A DNA stretch of 64,000 nt from Brevibacillus fortis (GCF_003013395.1 NZ_PXZM01000048.1:45305-109304), one strand, 5' to 3'. Positions 50,760 to 59,405 are shown, counted from the stretch's first letter. Notes: generated by a model from the sequence alone, not told the origin. Made by a program: numbers and translations.

Positions 50760-51947
50760 ATGAAGGGATTTCATTTGATGCGCTCGCTGGCGGCGATCTC
50801 GCTAGGGGCGGTATTGATGGTCGGATGTTCGAGCGGAGGAAATACAAGTGCTCCTGCAGCTGGAGAGGGTGGCTCTGGACAAGCAGCTAGCACCGACGAA
50901 CAAGAGATTCAAGCAAAAATCGGTGTGGTTGGTTTCCTCTCAGGATCTGGCGCAGCTTATGGAGAAGCACAAAAAGCAGGATTGGAGTTGGCCCTGGGTG
51001 AGCTGAATGAAGCGAACAAAGGCAAGCTCAAGATCGAACTGAAGTTTGAAGACTCCGCAGGAGAAAAAGAAGGCGCGATTAATGCGGTAAATAAACTGAT
51101 TAATCAGGATAATGTCGTAGCGATTATCGGACCGACACTTTCCGGTGAAATGTTTGCTGCAGGACCAGTTGCAAACGAGGCGGAAACTCCGATTTTTGGT
51201 ATCTCCAACACATCAGAAGGAATCAATGATATCGGGGAGTACGTGTTCCGCAACTCTTTGCCTGAATCCATTGCGATCCCGACGGCGATGAAAGCAGCAG
51301 TGGAGAAAAATGGCTTGAAAAAAGTAGCACTTATCCACGCTTCTAACGACGACTTCTCCGTGAATGGCTACAAGGTCATGAAAGCAACTGCTGAAAAGCT
51401 GGGCTTGGAGATTACTGGTGAAGCGACTTTCGCAAATGGCGATGTGGATTTCTCGGCACAATTGACCAAGCTGAAGCAAACCAACCCAGACGCTTTGTTA
51501 GTGTCCGCCTTGTACAAGGAAGGCTCCATGGTTGTGAAAAAAGCACGTGAGTTGGGCTTTACAGGGACAATTCTCGGTGGAAATGGTTTCAATAATCCGA
51601 AAGTTTTTGAAATTGCAGGTCCAGCTGCCGAAGGCTTGATCGTTGCGACCCCATTCAGCCCTGAAAAGAAAGATGATAAAGTACAAGCCTTCGTAAAAGC
51701 ATTCGAAGCCAAATACAACAAAAAGCCTGACCAGTTCGCTGCCCAAGCATACGACTCGCTGTATATCATGTCGCAGTCACTGCTTGCCGCAGGAAAGGCA
51801 GAGCGCGAAGAGCTGCGCGGACAATTGGCTCAGCTGAGAGACTTCACAGGTGTATCCGGCAAACTGTCTTTTGACGAGAAACGCAATCCGATTGGTGATG
51901 CGGTTGTCGTTGTCGCAAAAGAAGGCAAATTCGTCCCGTTTGAATAG
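50760..51947 (+). CDS. livJ: Branched-chain amino acid ABC transporter substrate-binding lipoprotein
   Basis: 395 residues. Lipoprotein signal with lipobox VLMVGC (C23), then a Ser/Gly/Ala linker and a type I periplasmic-binding fold: IGVVGFLSGSGAAYGEAQKAGLELA, DNVVAIIGPTLSGEM and DALLVSALYKEGSMVVKKARELGF in outline. Leu/Ile/Val-type receptors capture amino acids or related compounds at the membrane surface; the ligand is not certain. It heads a livJ-livH-livM-livG-livF operon, and a terminator-like hairpin after it probably makes it the most abundant product. Confidence 0.9.
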   Translation: MKGFHLMRSLAAISLGAVLMVGCSSGGNTSAPAAGEGGSGQAASTDEQEIQAKIGVVGFLSGSGAAYGEAQKAGLELALGELNEANKGKLKIELKFEDSAGEKEGAINAVNKLINQDNVVAIIGPTLSGEMFAAGPVANEAETPIFGISNTSEGINDIGEYVFRNSLPESIAIPTAMKAAVEKNGLKKVALIHASNDDFSVNGYKVMKATAEKLGLEITGEATFANGDVDFSAQLTKLKQTNPDALLVSALYKEGSMVVKKARELGFTGTILGGNGFNNPKVFEIAGPAAEGLIVATPFSPEKKDDKVQAFVKAFEAKYNKKPDQFAAQAYDSLYIMSQSLLAAGKAEREELRGQLAQLRDFTGVSGKLSFDEKRNPIGDAVVVVAKEGKFVPFE

Positions 51948-51952
51948 GATCA

Positions 51953-51980
51953 TGCCCGGGGTCGCCCGGGCTTCTTTTTC
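51953..51980 (+). terminator. Hairpin between livJ and livH (partial terminator)
   Basis: GCCCGGG (51954-51960) and CCCGGGC (51965-51971) with a 4-nt loop, then TTCTTTTTC. Read-through must occur if livHMGF share the livJ promoter. Confidence 0.7.
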
Positions 51981-51989
51981 TATCCGTTA

Positions 51990-52044
51990 TCTCGCTGGAT
52001 CAGAAAGTACCAGATCATGTTCTTCGCTTGCTGATCCAGCGAGA
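51990..52044 (+). repeat. 14-bp stem-loop between livJ and livH
   Basis: TCTCGCTGGATCAG (51990-52003) and CTGATCCAGCGAGA (52031-52044) are perfect complements around a 27-nt loop, extendable by TTA/TAA at the base. No T-run follows, so it is not a terminator; it may protect or process the mRNA. Confidence 0.7.
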
Positions 52045-52094
52045 ATAACTCATTCGTCGTTTGATGTTAACCACTTACAGTGAGGTGAGGCCAT

Positions 52095-52961
52095 TTGTTT
52101 TGGCAGCAATTAGTCAACGGTTTGACAGTTGGGAGCACTTATTCATTGATCGCATTGGGCTATACGCTCATTTTTGGAGTCTTGGGAATCATTAATATGG
52201 CACATGGTCAAATCTTTATTTTTGGATCACTGGTTGGCTTGGTATTGATGACCAGCCTGAATATGCCTTTAGGGGTAGCACTGATCGTGGCGATCGTGAT
52301 ATCGGCGATTTTGGGTCTGGTGCTAGAGTATACAGCGCTTCGCCCCCTTCGTAAAAAAAATGTGCCCCATCTGGCATCTTTGATCAGTACGATCGGATTT
52401 GCCATTTTGATGGAGGAGGCCATGCACAAGTTTTTCGGTGCGGACTCCCGTGCATTCCCGCAATCCTTTGGGGACACCACATTTGACTTGGGGCTCGTTC
52501 AAATTCGCAGCGTCGATCTCGTTATTTTGGGGATTTCTGTATTGCTGATGTTTGTCCTGCATTTCTGGATTCAAAAAACGAAAATGGGAAAAGCCATTCG
52601 CGCGACGGCTGAAAATACGGATACAGCAAATATTTTGGGGATTAACACCAATATGGTCATTGTCGTTACCGTCATGCTTGCTTCGGCACTTGGAGGAGTA
52701 GCCGGCATATTGATCGGGATGGCGTACTCCGCTCTTATTCCGACAATGGGGATGACCCTTGGTTTTAAAGGTTTGGCCGTTTTGATTTTAGGCGGTGTAG
52801 GTAGCATTCCTGGAGCCATGGTGTGTGGCGTACTGCTCGGGATTATCGAGGTGTTTACCGTGGCGTACGGAGACTCGTCGTATCGGGACGCAGTTGCTTT
52901 TGGCTTGATCATTCTCATTTTGCTCTTGAAGCCGGAAGGACTATTTGGACGCAAAGCGTAA
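52095..52961 (+). CDS. livH: Branched-chain amino acid ABC transporter permease LivH
   Basis: 288 residues, about eight membrane helices. The start QQLVNGLTVGSTYSLIALGYTLIFGVLGIINMAHG in outline and the cytoplasmic coupling loop GKAIRATAENTDTANILGIN mark LivH. The start is TTG 52095 after GAGGTGAGG at good spacing. LivM follows 14 nt downstream. Confidence 0.92.
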   Translation: MFWQQLVNGLTVGSTYSLIALGYTLIFGVLGIINMAHGQIFIFGSLVGLVLMTSLNMPLGVALIVAIVISAILGLVLEYTALRPLRKKNVPHLASLISTIGFAILMEEAMHKFFGADSRAFPQSFGDTTFDLGLVQIRSVDLVILGISVLLMFVLHFWIQKTKMGKAIRATAENTDTANILGINTNMVIVVTVMLASALGGVAGILIGMAYSALIPTMGMTLGFKGLAVLILGGVGSIPGAMVCGVLLGIIEVFTVAYGDSSYRDAVAFGLIILILLLKPEGLFGRKA

Positions 52962-52975
52962 GGGAGGTGCAGACA

Positions 52976-53938
52976 TTGGACATTCTCAATCCATATAACT
53001 TACAGGTACTGACTTTTATCTTGTTAAACAGTATTTTGGCGATCAGTATTTACATTACGCTCTCAACGGGTCAGCTTTCCTTAGGCCATGCGGGCTTTAT
53101 GAGCATTGGTGCTTTTACGGCGAGTATTTTAACGAAGCAAGCGGACATGCCGCTGTTTATCGCTATCATAATCGGAGGACTGGTGGCAGGGCTGATTGCA
53201 CTCTTGATCGGCGCTCCGACATTGAAGCTCCACGGCTTGTACCTGGCAATTGCAACGCTGGGCTTTGGTGAAGTGATTCGCGTAATATTACTCAATATGG
53301 AGATTACAAATGGCGCTCTCGGACTAACGGGACTTCAATCGATTGGCAACTACTTGTACGATTTTGAAAAAGCAATGGGGTTAAAAGCGCAAACCTTTGG
53401 CATTTCGGTCATGCAAATGAAGTCATTATCGACCTTTGTGTTTATGCTGCTCCTGTTTGCCTTCGTGCTTTTCCTGACGCTGCGTCTGAACCGTTCGCGT
53501 CTTGGCCGTGCTTTTGAAGCGATCAAAGCAGATGAAACGGCGGCACGAGCGATGGGATTGCAGGTTGGCTATTACAAAATGCTCGCGTTTGTCATCGGAT
53601 CGATCTTGGCTGGTGTATGTGGAGGATTATTCGCTCACATTACGACGACCATTACGCCAGATGATTTTAACTATCATAAAGTCGTAGAGATTCTGTCTTA
53701 TGCAGTGATCGGTGGCAGTGAAGTGGTGTGGGGGCCGCTGTTTGGTGCCTTGATTCTCACCGCCTTGCCGGAGGTACTGCGTGGCTTGGCCGAGTACAAA
53801 ATGCTCATGTACGGTTTGATCATGGTTGGTGTAATGGCGTTCCGTCCGCATGGCTTGATCGGTGCCGATACGTTCCAAAAGCTGTTCAAGCGTCGTCGGG
53901 GCAAGTCAACGGACAAGGATGCGAAGGGGGGAGTATAA
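52976..53938 (+). CDS. livM: Branched-chain amino acid ABC transporter permease LivM
   Basis: 320 residues, about eight to ten membrane helices. STGQLSLGHAGFMSIGAFTASIL and the loop GRAFEAIKADETAARAMGLQ are LivM signatures. The likely start is TTG 52976 with GGGAGGTG upstream; longer in-frame starts overlap livH. The stop is 1 nt before livG. Confidence 0.92.
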   Translation: MDILNPYNLQVLTFILLNSILAISIYITLSTGQLSLGHAGFMSIGAFTASILTKQADMPLFIAIIIGGLVAGLIALLIGAPTLKLHGLYLAIATLGFGEVIRVILLNMEITNGALGLTGLQSIGNYLYDFEKAMGLKAQTFGISVMQMKSLSTFVFMLLLFAFVLFLTLRLNRSRLGRAFEAIKADETAARAMGLQVGYYKMLAFVIGSILAGVCGGLFAHITTTITPDDFNYHKVVEILSYAVIGGSEVVWGPLFGALILTALPEVLRGLAEYKMLMYGLIMVGVMAFRPHGLIGADTFQKLFKRRRGKSTDKDAKGGV

Positions 53939-53939
53939 G

Positions 53940-54701
53940 ATGTTGCTGGAACTTGCGAACGTAGGAAAAAGCTTTGGCGGCATCACAGCCCTTCGTGACG
54001 TTTCATTTACTGTCGGAGAGGGCGAAATTGTCGGCTTGATCGGACCGAATGGTGCGGGGAAAACGACCATTTTCAATATGGCAACGGGCATATTCGAACC
54101 AACGACAGGTACCTTTACTTTTGCCGGACAAAAGCTAAATGGAATGGCGCCTAACAAAATTACCGAAATGGGAATTGCAAGGACGTTCCAAAATATTCGC
54201 CTCTTCGGTCACATGAGTGCGTTGGACAACGTGAAGGTAGGTTGTCATTCGCGCATGCAGGCAGGCTTCTGGGCATCCCTTTTGAAAACACCGGGACAAC
54301 GTGCAGAAGAAAAGGCTGTTACCAAAAAAGCGGAGGAGCTCCTCGAATTCGTGGGCTTGTCTGACATTGCCGATGTCCGCTCGGATACATTGGCTTACGG
54401 GCAGCAACGACGTCTGGAGATTGCCCGGGCACTGGCTACTGAGCCAAAGCTCTTGCTTTTGGACGAACCTGCTGCTGGAATGATTGAGACCGAGACAAAA
54501 GCGCTCATGGAGCTGGTCAAAAAAATTCGCGATGACGGGACGACTGTTCTGTTGGTCGAACACGATATGGGATTGGTCATGAACCTGTGTGAAAAGGTCG
54601 TATGTATCAACTTTGGGGTTAAAATTGCTGACGGCACCCCGGCAGAGGTACAAAACAATCCAGATGTGATTGAAGCCTACCTCGGCAAGGAGGACGAATA
54701 A
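53940..54701 (+). CDS. livG: Branched-chain amino acid ABC transporter ATPase LivG
   Basis: 253 residues. Walker A GPNGAGKTT, Q-loop region, signature LAYGQQRRLEIARAL and Walker B LLLLDEPAAGM are intact. TEMGIARTFQNIRLFGHMS is the LivG-type Q-loop extension. ATG 53940 lies 1 nt after livM with a GGGGGGAG site. It pairs with LivF to energise uptake. Confidence 0.94.
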   Translation: MLLELANVGKSFGGITALRDVSFTVGEGEIVGLIGPNGAGKTTIFNMATGIFEPTTGTFTFAGQKLNGMAPNKITEMGIARTFQNIRLFGHMSALDNVKVGCHSRMQAGFWASLLKTPGQRAEEKAVTKKAEELLEFVGLSDIADVRSDTLAYGQQRRLEIARALATEPKLLLLDEPAAGMIETETKALMELVKKIRDDGTTVLLVEHDMGLVMNLCEKVVCINFGVKIADGTPAEVQNNPDVIEAYLGKEDE

Positions 54702-54702
54702 G

Positions 54703-55416
54703 ATGCTGAACATACAAAACTTGACGACCTCCTACGGTCAAATTAAGGCGATTCGTGGTATCACGCTGGAAGTCCCTGAGGGCAAAATCGTCTCGCTGAT
54801 CGGGGCGAACGGAGCGGGCAAAACCACAACTATGCGCACGATTGCAGGTCAACTGAAGCCAGAGGCAGGGACCATTACGTTTTGTGGGAAGCGGATGGAG
54901 GGTTCGAGACCCCATCAGATCGTAAAAGCAGGCTTGGCGCTTGTCCCTGAAGGACGTGCGATCCTCGGAAAAATGACCGTGTTGGAAAACCTGGAGATGG
55001 GTGCTTTCCAGCGCAACGATGCACAAGGCATCAAGGACGACATGGAAAAGATGATGGCCTGGTTCCCGATATTAAAGGAGAGGCTCTCTCAATTGGGAGG
55101 GACGATGTCTGGCGGTCAGCAGCAAATGCTGGCTATTGCCCGCGCGTTGATGTCTCGACCAAAGCTGCTGTTGTTAGACGAGCCGTCGATGGGTTTGGCT
55201 CCCATCGTGGTGGCAGACATTTTCAAGGTGATCAAAGAAATCAATGCGGAAGGGACGACCGTCCTTATCGTGGAGCAAAATGTCAAACAGGCCCTCAAAA
55301 TCGCTGATTACGGATATGTACTGGAGGCAGGGCAAATCGTATTGGACGGCACAGGAGAGGCATTGTTAAACGACGAGCGTGTTAAAGAAGCATATTTGGG
55401 TGGGCGCAAGCACTAG
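54703..55416 (+). CDS. livF: Branched-chain amino acid ABC transporter ATPase LivF
   Basis: 237 residues. Walker A GANGAGKTT, signature MSGGQQQMLAIARAL and Walker B LLLLDEPSMGLAP are intact; ALVPEGRAILGKMTVLENLEMG is the LivF-type Q-loop segment. ATG 54703 lies 1 nt after the livG stop, with GGAGG inside livG. Confidence 0.94.
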   Translation: MLNIQNLTTSYGQIKAIRGITLEVPEGKIVSLIGANGAGKTTTMRTIAGQLKPEAGTITFCGKRMEGSRPHQIVKAGLALVPEGRAILGKMTVLENLEMGAFQRNDAQGIKDDMEKMMAWFPILKERLSQLGGTMSGGQQQMLAIARALMSRPKLLLLDEPSMGLAPIVVADIFKVIKEINAEGTTVLIVEQNVKQALKIADYGYVLEAGQIVLDGTGEALLNDERVKEAYLGGRKH

Positions 55417-55426
55417 GTCTGCCTGT

Positions 55427-55463
55427 AAAAAACTGTCGCCATGGAATGAGGCGGCAGTTTTTT
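55427..55463 (+). terminator. Intrinsic terminator after livF
   Basis: AAAAAACTGTCGCC pairs with GGCGGCAGTTTTTT (one mismatch), closing with a T-run. Confidence 0.85.
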
Positions 55464-55542
55464 TCGTCATCATTCCATGGTACTATGAAAGATAGAACGT
55501 ATATTCTCTTATGAAGCGAAAAAGGGAAGGAAGCCGGATACG

Positions 55543-55794
55543 ATGCCATCTAAATTGACGAGAGAGCAAATGGAATATCTTGTTCATCAAGTACAGCGCT
55601 TTTTTAAAGAAGAACGGTCGGAGACACTCGGCAATTTGGAGACAGAAGAGCTGATTGCCTTTTTTTCAAAAGAGCTCGGTCCCTTTTATTACAATCAAGG
55701 TGTGCAAGACAGCCGCAAGCTGCTGCTCGAACGGATGAGTTCGTTAGAAGATGAATTGTATGTATTGGAAAAGCCATTCCACAAGAACAAATAG
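55543..55794 (+). CDS. DUF2164 protein
   Basis: 83 residues. LTREQMEYLVHQVQRFFKEER, then IAFFSKELGPFYYNQGVQDSRKLL, is the DUF2164 pattern; its function is unknown. ATG 55543 follows GGGAAGGAAG. It precedes uvrC by 38 nt and may share its transcript. Confidence 0.82.
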   Translation: MPSKLTREQMEYLVHQVQRFFKEERSETLGNLETEELIAFFSKELGPFYYNQGVQDSRKLLLERMSSLEDELYVLEKPFHKNK

Positions 55795-55832
55795 ATGTAA
55801 GGTAGATATAGAGGAAAGAGGAGGGAGCAGCC

Positions 55833-57614
55833 ATGAACAGCTCCTTAAAAGATAAACTGGCCGTCCTGCCAGATAAGCCAGGCTGCTACCTGATGAAAAA
55901 TGCGAGCGGGGAAATCATTTACGTAGGAAAAGCCAAGGTGCTGAAAAACCGCGTCCGCTCTTATTTTACAGGCAGTCATAACGGGAAGACGCAGCTGTTG
56001 GTCAGTGAAATCGTGGACTTTGAGTACATTGTGGTATCTTCACCGATTGAAGCACTGATCCTCGAGTGCAACCTGATCAAGGAGCACGACCCGCGCTACA
56101 ATGTCATGCTCCGCGACGACAAGACGTATCCGTACATCAAAATTACGAATGAGGCGCAGCCACGCCTGGAGATTACCCGTAAGGTATTAAAAGATAAAGC
56201 CAAGTATTTCGGGCCGTATCCGAATGCCGGAGATGCCTCCGAGGTGAAGAAGCTGCTGGATCGCCTCTATCCGTTGCGTAAATGCCGCAATATGCCCAAG
56301 CAGGTTTGTCTTTACTACCATTTGGGACAATGTCTTGCGCCCTGTGTGTACGAGGTATCGGCTGAGGAAAATCAGCGTTTGGTGGATGAAATTAGCCGGT
56401 TCCTCGATGGCGGTCATGAGGAAATGAAGAAAACTCTCACGGAAAAAATGCTGCAAGCCGCAGAAAACATGGAGTTTGAACGCGCAAAGGAATATCGCGA
56501 TCAGATCAAGAGCATCGAAGCGGTGATGGAGAAGCAGAAGATCACGTTCACCGATACGGTAGACCGCGACATTATCGGGTTTGCTGTAGAAAAAGGCTGG
56601 ATGTGCATTCAGGTGTTTTATATGCGAAAAGGGAAGATGATCGAGCGTCAGACGACTTCCTTTCCATATTACGGCAGCGAAGCGGAAGACTTCATGTCTT
56701 ATGTGAGTCAGTTTTACTACGACAAGCAAAATGCGCTGCCCAAAGAGATTTTGCTCCCGCAAGAGAGTGAACCAGAGCTTTTGAGTGAGTGGTTGGGCAT
56801 CAAAGTCCATGCACCGAAACGAGGCAAAAAGGATGAACTCGTGAAGATGGCCTCCGAGAACGCCCGTATTGCTTTGCAGGAGAAGTTCGCGTTGATGTCC
56901 AAGGACGATGCTCGTACGGTCCAAGCAGTACACAATCTTGGTCACATTTTAGGGATTCCGGTTCCTCATCGAATTGAAGCGTTTGACAACTCCAACATCC
57001 AAGGAACAGAGCCTGTGTCTGCGATGATTGTGTTTACAGACGGGCGCCCTGACAAAAAGGAATACCGCAAATTCAAGATCAAAACCGTCGAGGGACCAGA
57101 TGACTACGGTTCCATGCGCGAAGTGGTCCGCCGTCGTTACTCTCGCCTGCTGAAAGAAAACCAGCCGATGCCCGACCTGATTGTGATCGATGGTGGAAAA
57201 GGCCAAATCAGCGCGGCTATGGACGTCTTGGAAAACGAGCTGGGCCTCTATATTCCCGTCTGTGGACTCGCGAAGGACGAGAAGCACCGCACTGCTCAGC
57301 TCATGTACGGAGATCCGCCAGAGCCTGTGAATCTTAGGCGTGATAGCTATGAGTTCTATTTGCTGCAGCGCATCCAAGATGAAGTCCACCGTTTTGTTAT
57401 TACGTTCCACAGACAATCCCGGACAAAAACGATGCTCTCCTCGCAGTTGGATGAGATCCCGGGTATCGGTGAGAAGCGACGCAAGCTGTTGTTCTCTCAT
57501 TTTGGTTCGTTGAAAAAAATGCGCGAGGCGACCGTCGAAGACTTCCGCCAATTAGGGATCGGCGACAAGCTGGCGAAAGAAATCATCGCTCATCTGCGCA
57601 AGCTGGACGCATAG
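55833..57614 (+). CDS. uvrC: Excinuclease ABC subunit C
   Basis: 593 residues. GIY-YIG nuclease (about 10-95, GCYLMKNASGEIIYVGKA), UVR domain (about 205-240, EKMLQAAENMEFERAKEYRD), RNase H-like C-terminal endonuclease (about 370-530; AFDNSNIQGTEPVSAMIVF and LIVIDGGKGQ) and HhH pair (IPGIGEKRRKLLFSHFGSL). It makes both incisions in nucleotide excision repair. ATG 55833 follows AGAGGAGGGAG. Confidence 0.96.
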   Translation: MNSSLKDKLAVLPDKPGCYLMKNASGEIIYVGKAKVLKNRVRSYFTGSHNGKTQLLVSEIVDFEYIVVSSPIEALILECNLIKEHDPRYNVMLRDDKTYPYIKITNEAQPRLEITRKVLKDKAKYFGPYPNAGDASEVKKLLDRLYPLRKCRNMPKQVCLYYHLGQCLAPCVYEVSAEENQRLVDEISRFLDGGHEEMKKTLTEKMLQAAENMEFERAKEYRDQIKSIEAVMEKQKITFTDTVDRDIIGFAVEKGWMCIQVFYMRKGKMIERQTTSFPYYGSEAEDFMSYVSQFYYDKQNALPKEILLPQESEPELLSEWLGIKVHAPKRGKKDELVKMASENARIALQEKFALMSKDDARTVQAVHNLGHILGIPVPHRIEAFDNSNIQGTEPVSAMIVFTDGRPDKKEYRKFKIKTVEGPDDYGSMREVVRRRYSRLLKENQPMPDLIVIDGGKGQISAAMDVLENELGLYIPVCGLAKDEKHRTAQLMYGDPPEPVNLRRDSYEFYLLQRIQDEVHRFVITFHRQSRTKTMLSSQLDEIPGIGEKRRKLLFSHFGSLKKMREATVEDFRQLGIGDKLAKEIIAHLRKLDA

Positions 57615-57628
57615 AGTTCAAAAAGGAA

Positions 57629-57657
57629 TTGATCCATTTTTAGACTCATGATATAAT
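57629..57657 (+). promoter_or_regulatory. Sigma-A promoter of lysC
   Basis: TTGATC (57629-57634), 17-nt spacer, TATAAT (57652-57657). Transcription would start about 57664, just before the lysine riboswitch. Confidence 0.85.
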
Positions 57658-57677
57658 CCGATTCAAACAGAATAGTT

Positions 57678-57895
57678 AGCCTCACTTCCATTATGGGGTG
57701 AGGTAGAGGCGCGAAAACCAAGAGTACCACCCTGAGATCGGGTATCTGTGAAGGGGACGGGAAAGGGGAATTCGCCGAAGTGTGGAGGGAAACCCGCTTT
57801 TCTCCATGCTGGGTCTGCGTTGAACAAATGCAGGACTGTCATCTTGATAATGACCAATTGTCAGATGGAGAGCTATCTCACGGTGTGTCAATGTG
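57678..57895 (+). ncRNA. Lysine riboswitch (L-box)
   Basis: The conserved core is readable: GAGGTAGAGGCGCGA, AAGAGTACC, GGAAAGGGGAATTCGCCGAAG, GGGTCTGCGTTGAA and AGGACTGTCA. P1 pairs GTGAGGTAG (57698-57706) with CTATCTCAC (57873-57881). A CCTCAC at 57680-57685 and a GTGAG at 57891-57895 can each compete with P1. Lysine binding should stabilise the aptamer and favour the terminator downstream, lowering aspartokinase synthesis. Confidence 0.93.
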
Positions 57896-57957
57896 AGTTT
57901 TGATGGTGATTACTATCAATCTTCGTTGTCCGCGTGTATTGGGAGGGAGGAACCGGT

Positions 57958-57972
57958 ATGTCGAAACAGTAG
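57958..57972 (+). CDS. Candidate four-codon leader ORF (MSKQ) in the lysC leader
   Basis: ATG-TCG-AAA-CAG-TAG preceded by a strong GGGAGGGAGG site at about 7-nt spacing. The stop abuts the 5' arm of the lysC leader terminator. It contains one lysine codon. It may be translated or may only reflect a purine-rich antiterminator strand. Confidence 0.35.
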   Translation: MSKQ

Positions 57973-58009
57973 GCAGCGGCAGGTCTTATTCCTTGTCGGT
58001 GCCTTTTTT
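57971..58009 (+). terminator. lysC leader terminator (riboswitch expression platform)
   Basis: AGGCAGCGGCAGG pairs with CCTTGTCGGTGCCT with one mismatch, one bulge and one wobble, followed by TTTTTTG. It lies 90 nt after the aptamer and about 105 nt before the lysC start. Confidence 0.8.
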
Positions 58010-58114
58010 GTAACATATAAATGCAAGACTTTTCTTTATAGAGAGAATAGTGAAAAACCATACGATAAGAGATATATACCAACATTGGATATGAGAAAAA
58101 GGGAGAGAAGCCGC

Positions 58115-59356
58115 ATGGGGTTGATCGTGCAGAAATACGGAGGCACCTCTGTAGGTACCATTGAGCGAATTTTACGAGTTGCGGATCGAATTATCAGCTA
58201 CAAAGAGGAAGGACATGATGTGGTAGTCGTTGTTTCTGCGATGGGGAAATCTACTGACGTGTTGGTAGACATGGCCAAGCAGATTAGCGCATACCCATCC
58301 GAGCGTGAAATGGATATGCTGCTGACCACGGGGGAGCAGGTATCGATCGCGCTTTTGTCGATGGCCTTGCATACAAAAGGATACGATGCCATTTCTCTGA
58401 CGGGTTGGCAAGCTGGAATCACCACGGAGGCGATTCACGGGAGAGCACGGATTAAGCAGATTGATCCAGAGCGGATTCAATCCGAGCTCGGTCGTGGTCG
58501 TGTGGTGATCGTGGCAGGATTCCAAGGGATCAGTGACGAAGGTGAAATTACGACGCTCGGCCGTGGTGGATCGGATACATCTGCGGTTACTCTCGCAGCG
58601 AGCTTGAACGCTCTGAAATGCGAAATCTTTACGGACGTGTCCGGAGTGTATACAGCTGATCCGCGAGTCGTTCCAGCTGCGAGCAAGCTGGATACGATCT
58701 CGTATGATGAGATGCTGGAGCTGGCGAACCTCGGTGCAGGGGTTCTTCATCCAAGGTCAGTAGAGGCTGCGAAAAAATACAAGGTAAGGCTGGTCGTCCG
58801 CTCCAGCTTTACTGCCGAAGATGGTACGTACGTTGAGGAGGTTGCCAACATGGAAACAGGAAGAGTAGTAAGTGGAGTTGCACACGATGAAGATGTAGCA
58901 AAAATCACGGTTGTCGGCATGCCTGCCAAGGTCGGGACTCTCTCCCGTCTGTTCAATACGCTGGCGGACAATCAGGTGAACGTCGATATCATTATCCAAA
59001 GCTCCTATGATGCTACTGTTACGAACATTTCGTTTACGGTTGCAGCGGATGATCTGAAAAAAGCACTGGATACACTTGACAGGAACAAGACGGAGCTTGG
59101 CTTTGAAAAAGTAGACTTCGAGGAAGGTTTGACCAAAGTATCCATTGTTGGCTCTGGTATGATTCACAATCCAGGGGTAGCTGCCGAAATGTTCCGCGTC
59201 CTGGCAGAAAAAGAAATTTCTATTAAAATGGTATCTACGTCTGATATCAAGGTTTCTTGCGTCATTCCAGCAACCTTGACGGAGCTGGCTGTTCGCAGTC
59301 TTCATTCGGCATATGGTCTGGATGTCGAGGAAACCGCGGTCGTGCACGGAGTATAA
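58115..59356 (+). CDS. lysC: Aspartokinase, alpha subunit
   Basis: 413 residues. N-terminal amino-acid kinase domain (VQKYGGTSVG, GRGGSDTSAVTLA, FTDVSGVYTADPR) and two C-terminal ACT domains (ITVVGMPAKVGTLSRLF; VSIVGSGMIHNPGVAAEMF). It phosphorylates L-aspartate, the first step to lysine, methionine and threonine. ATG 58115 follows AAAGGGAGAG; longer in-frame starts overlap the leader. It resembles lysine-sensitive B. subtilis aspartokinase II, including an internal beta start (separate entry). Controlled by the upstream lysine riboswitch. Confidence 0.95.
   Translation: MGLIVQKYGGTSVGTIERILRVADRIISYKEEGHDVVVVVSAMGKSTDVLVDMAKQISAYPSEREMDMLLTTGEQVSIALLSMALHTKGYDAISLTGWQAGITTEAIHGRARIKQIDPERIQSELGRGRVVIVAGFQGISDEGEITTLGRGGSDTSAVTLAASLNALKCEIFTDVSGVYTADPRVVPAASKLDTISYDEMLELANLGAGVLHPRSVEAAKKYKVRLVVRSSFTAEDGTYVEEVANMETGRVVSGVAHDEDVAKITVVGMPAKVGTLSRLFNTLADNQVNVDIIIQSSYDATVTNISFTVAADDLKKALDTLDRNKTELGFEKVDFEEGLTKVSIVGSGMIHNPGVAAEMFRVLAEKEISIKMVSTSDIKVSCVIPATLTELAVRSLHSAYGLDVEETAVVHGV
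58850..59356 (+). CDS. lysC: Aspartokinase beta subunit from an internal start in lysC
   Basis: In-frame ATG 58850 (codon 246 of the alpha frame) is preceded by TGAGGAGG at 8-nt spacing, unusually strong for a site inside a gene. It would yield 168 residues covering just the two regulatory ACT domains. This matches the known alpha2-beta2 aspartokinase II of B. subtilis, whose beta chain comes from an internal start. Confidence 0.8.
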   Translation: METGRVVSGVAHDEDVAKITVVGMPAKVGTLSRLFNTLADNQVNVDIIIQSSYDATVTNISFTVAADDLKKALDTLDRNKTELGFEKVDFEEGLTKVSIVGSGMIHNPGVAAEMFRVLAEKEISIKMVSTSDIKVSCVIPATLTELAVRSLHSAYGLDVEETAVVHGV

Positions 59357-59363
59357 AGCATAG

Positions 59364-59405
59364 GTGCTCCCTCTCCCTTCGTTAAAGGTAGAGGGGGCAT
59401 TTTCT
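59364..59405 (+). terminator. Intrinsic terminator after lysC
   Basis: TGCTCCCTCT pairs with AGAGGGGGCA, then TTTTCTTC. It ends at the 3' end of the convergent yslB. Confidence 0.8.

Noticed and set aside
57893..58114. N-terminal extension of lysC
   Set aside because: It would translate through the riboswitch platform and terminator; the ATG at 58115 has a better ribosome site and matches the family N-terminus.
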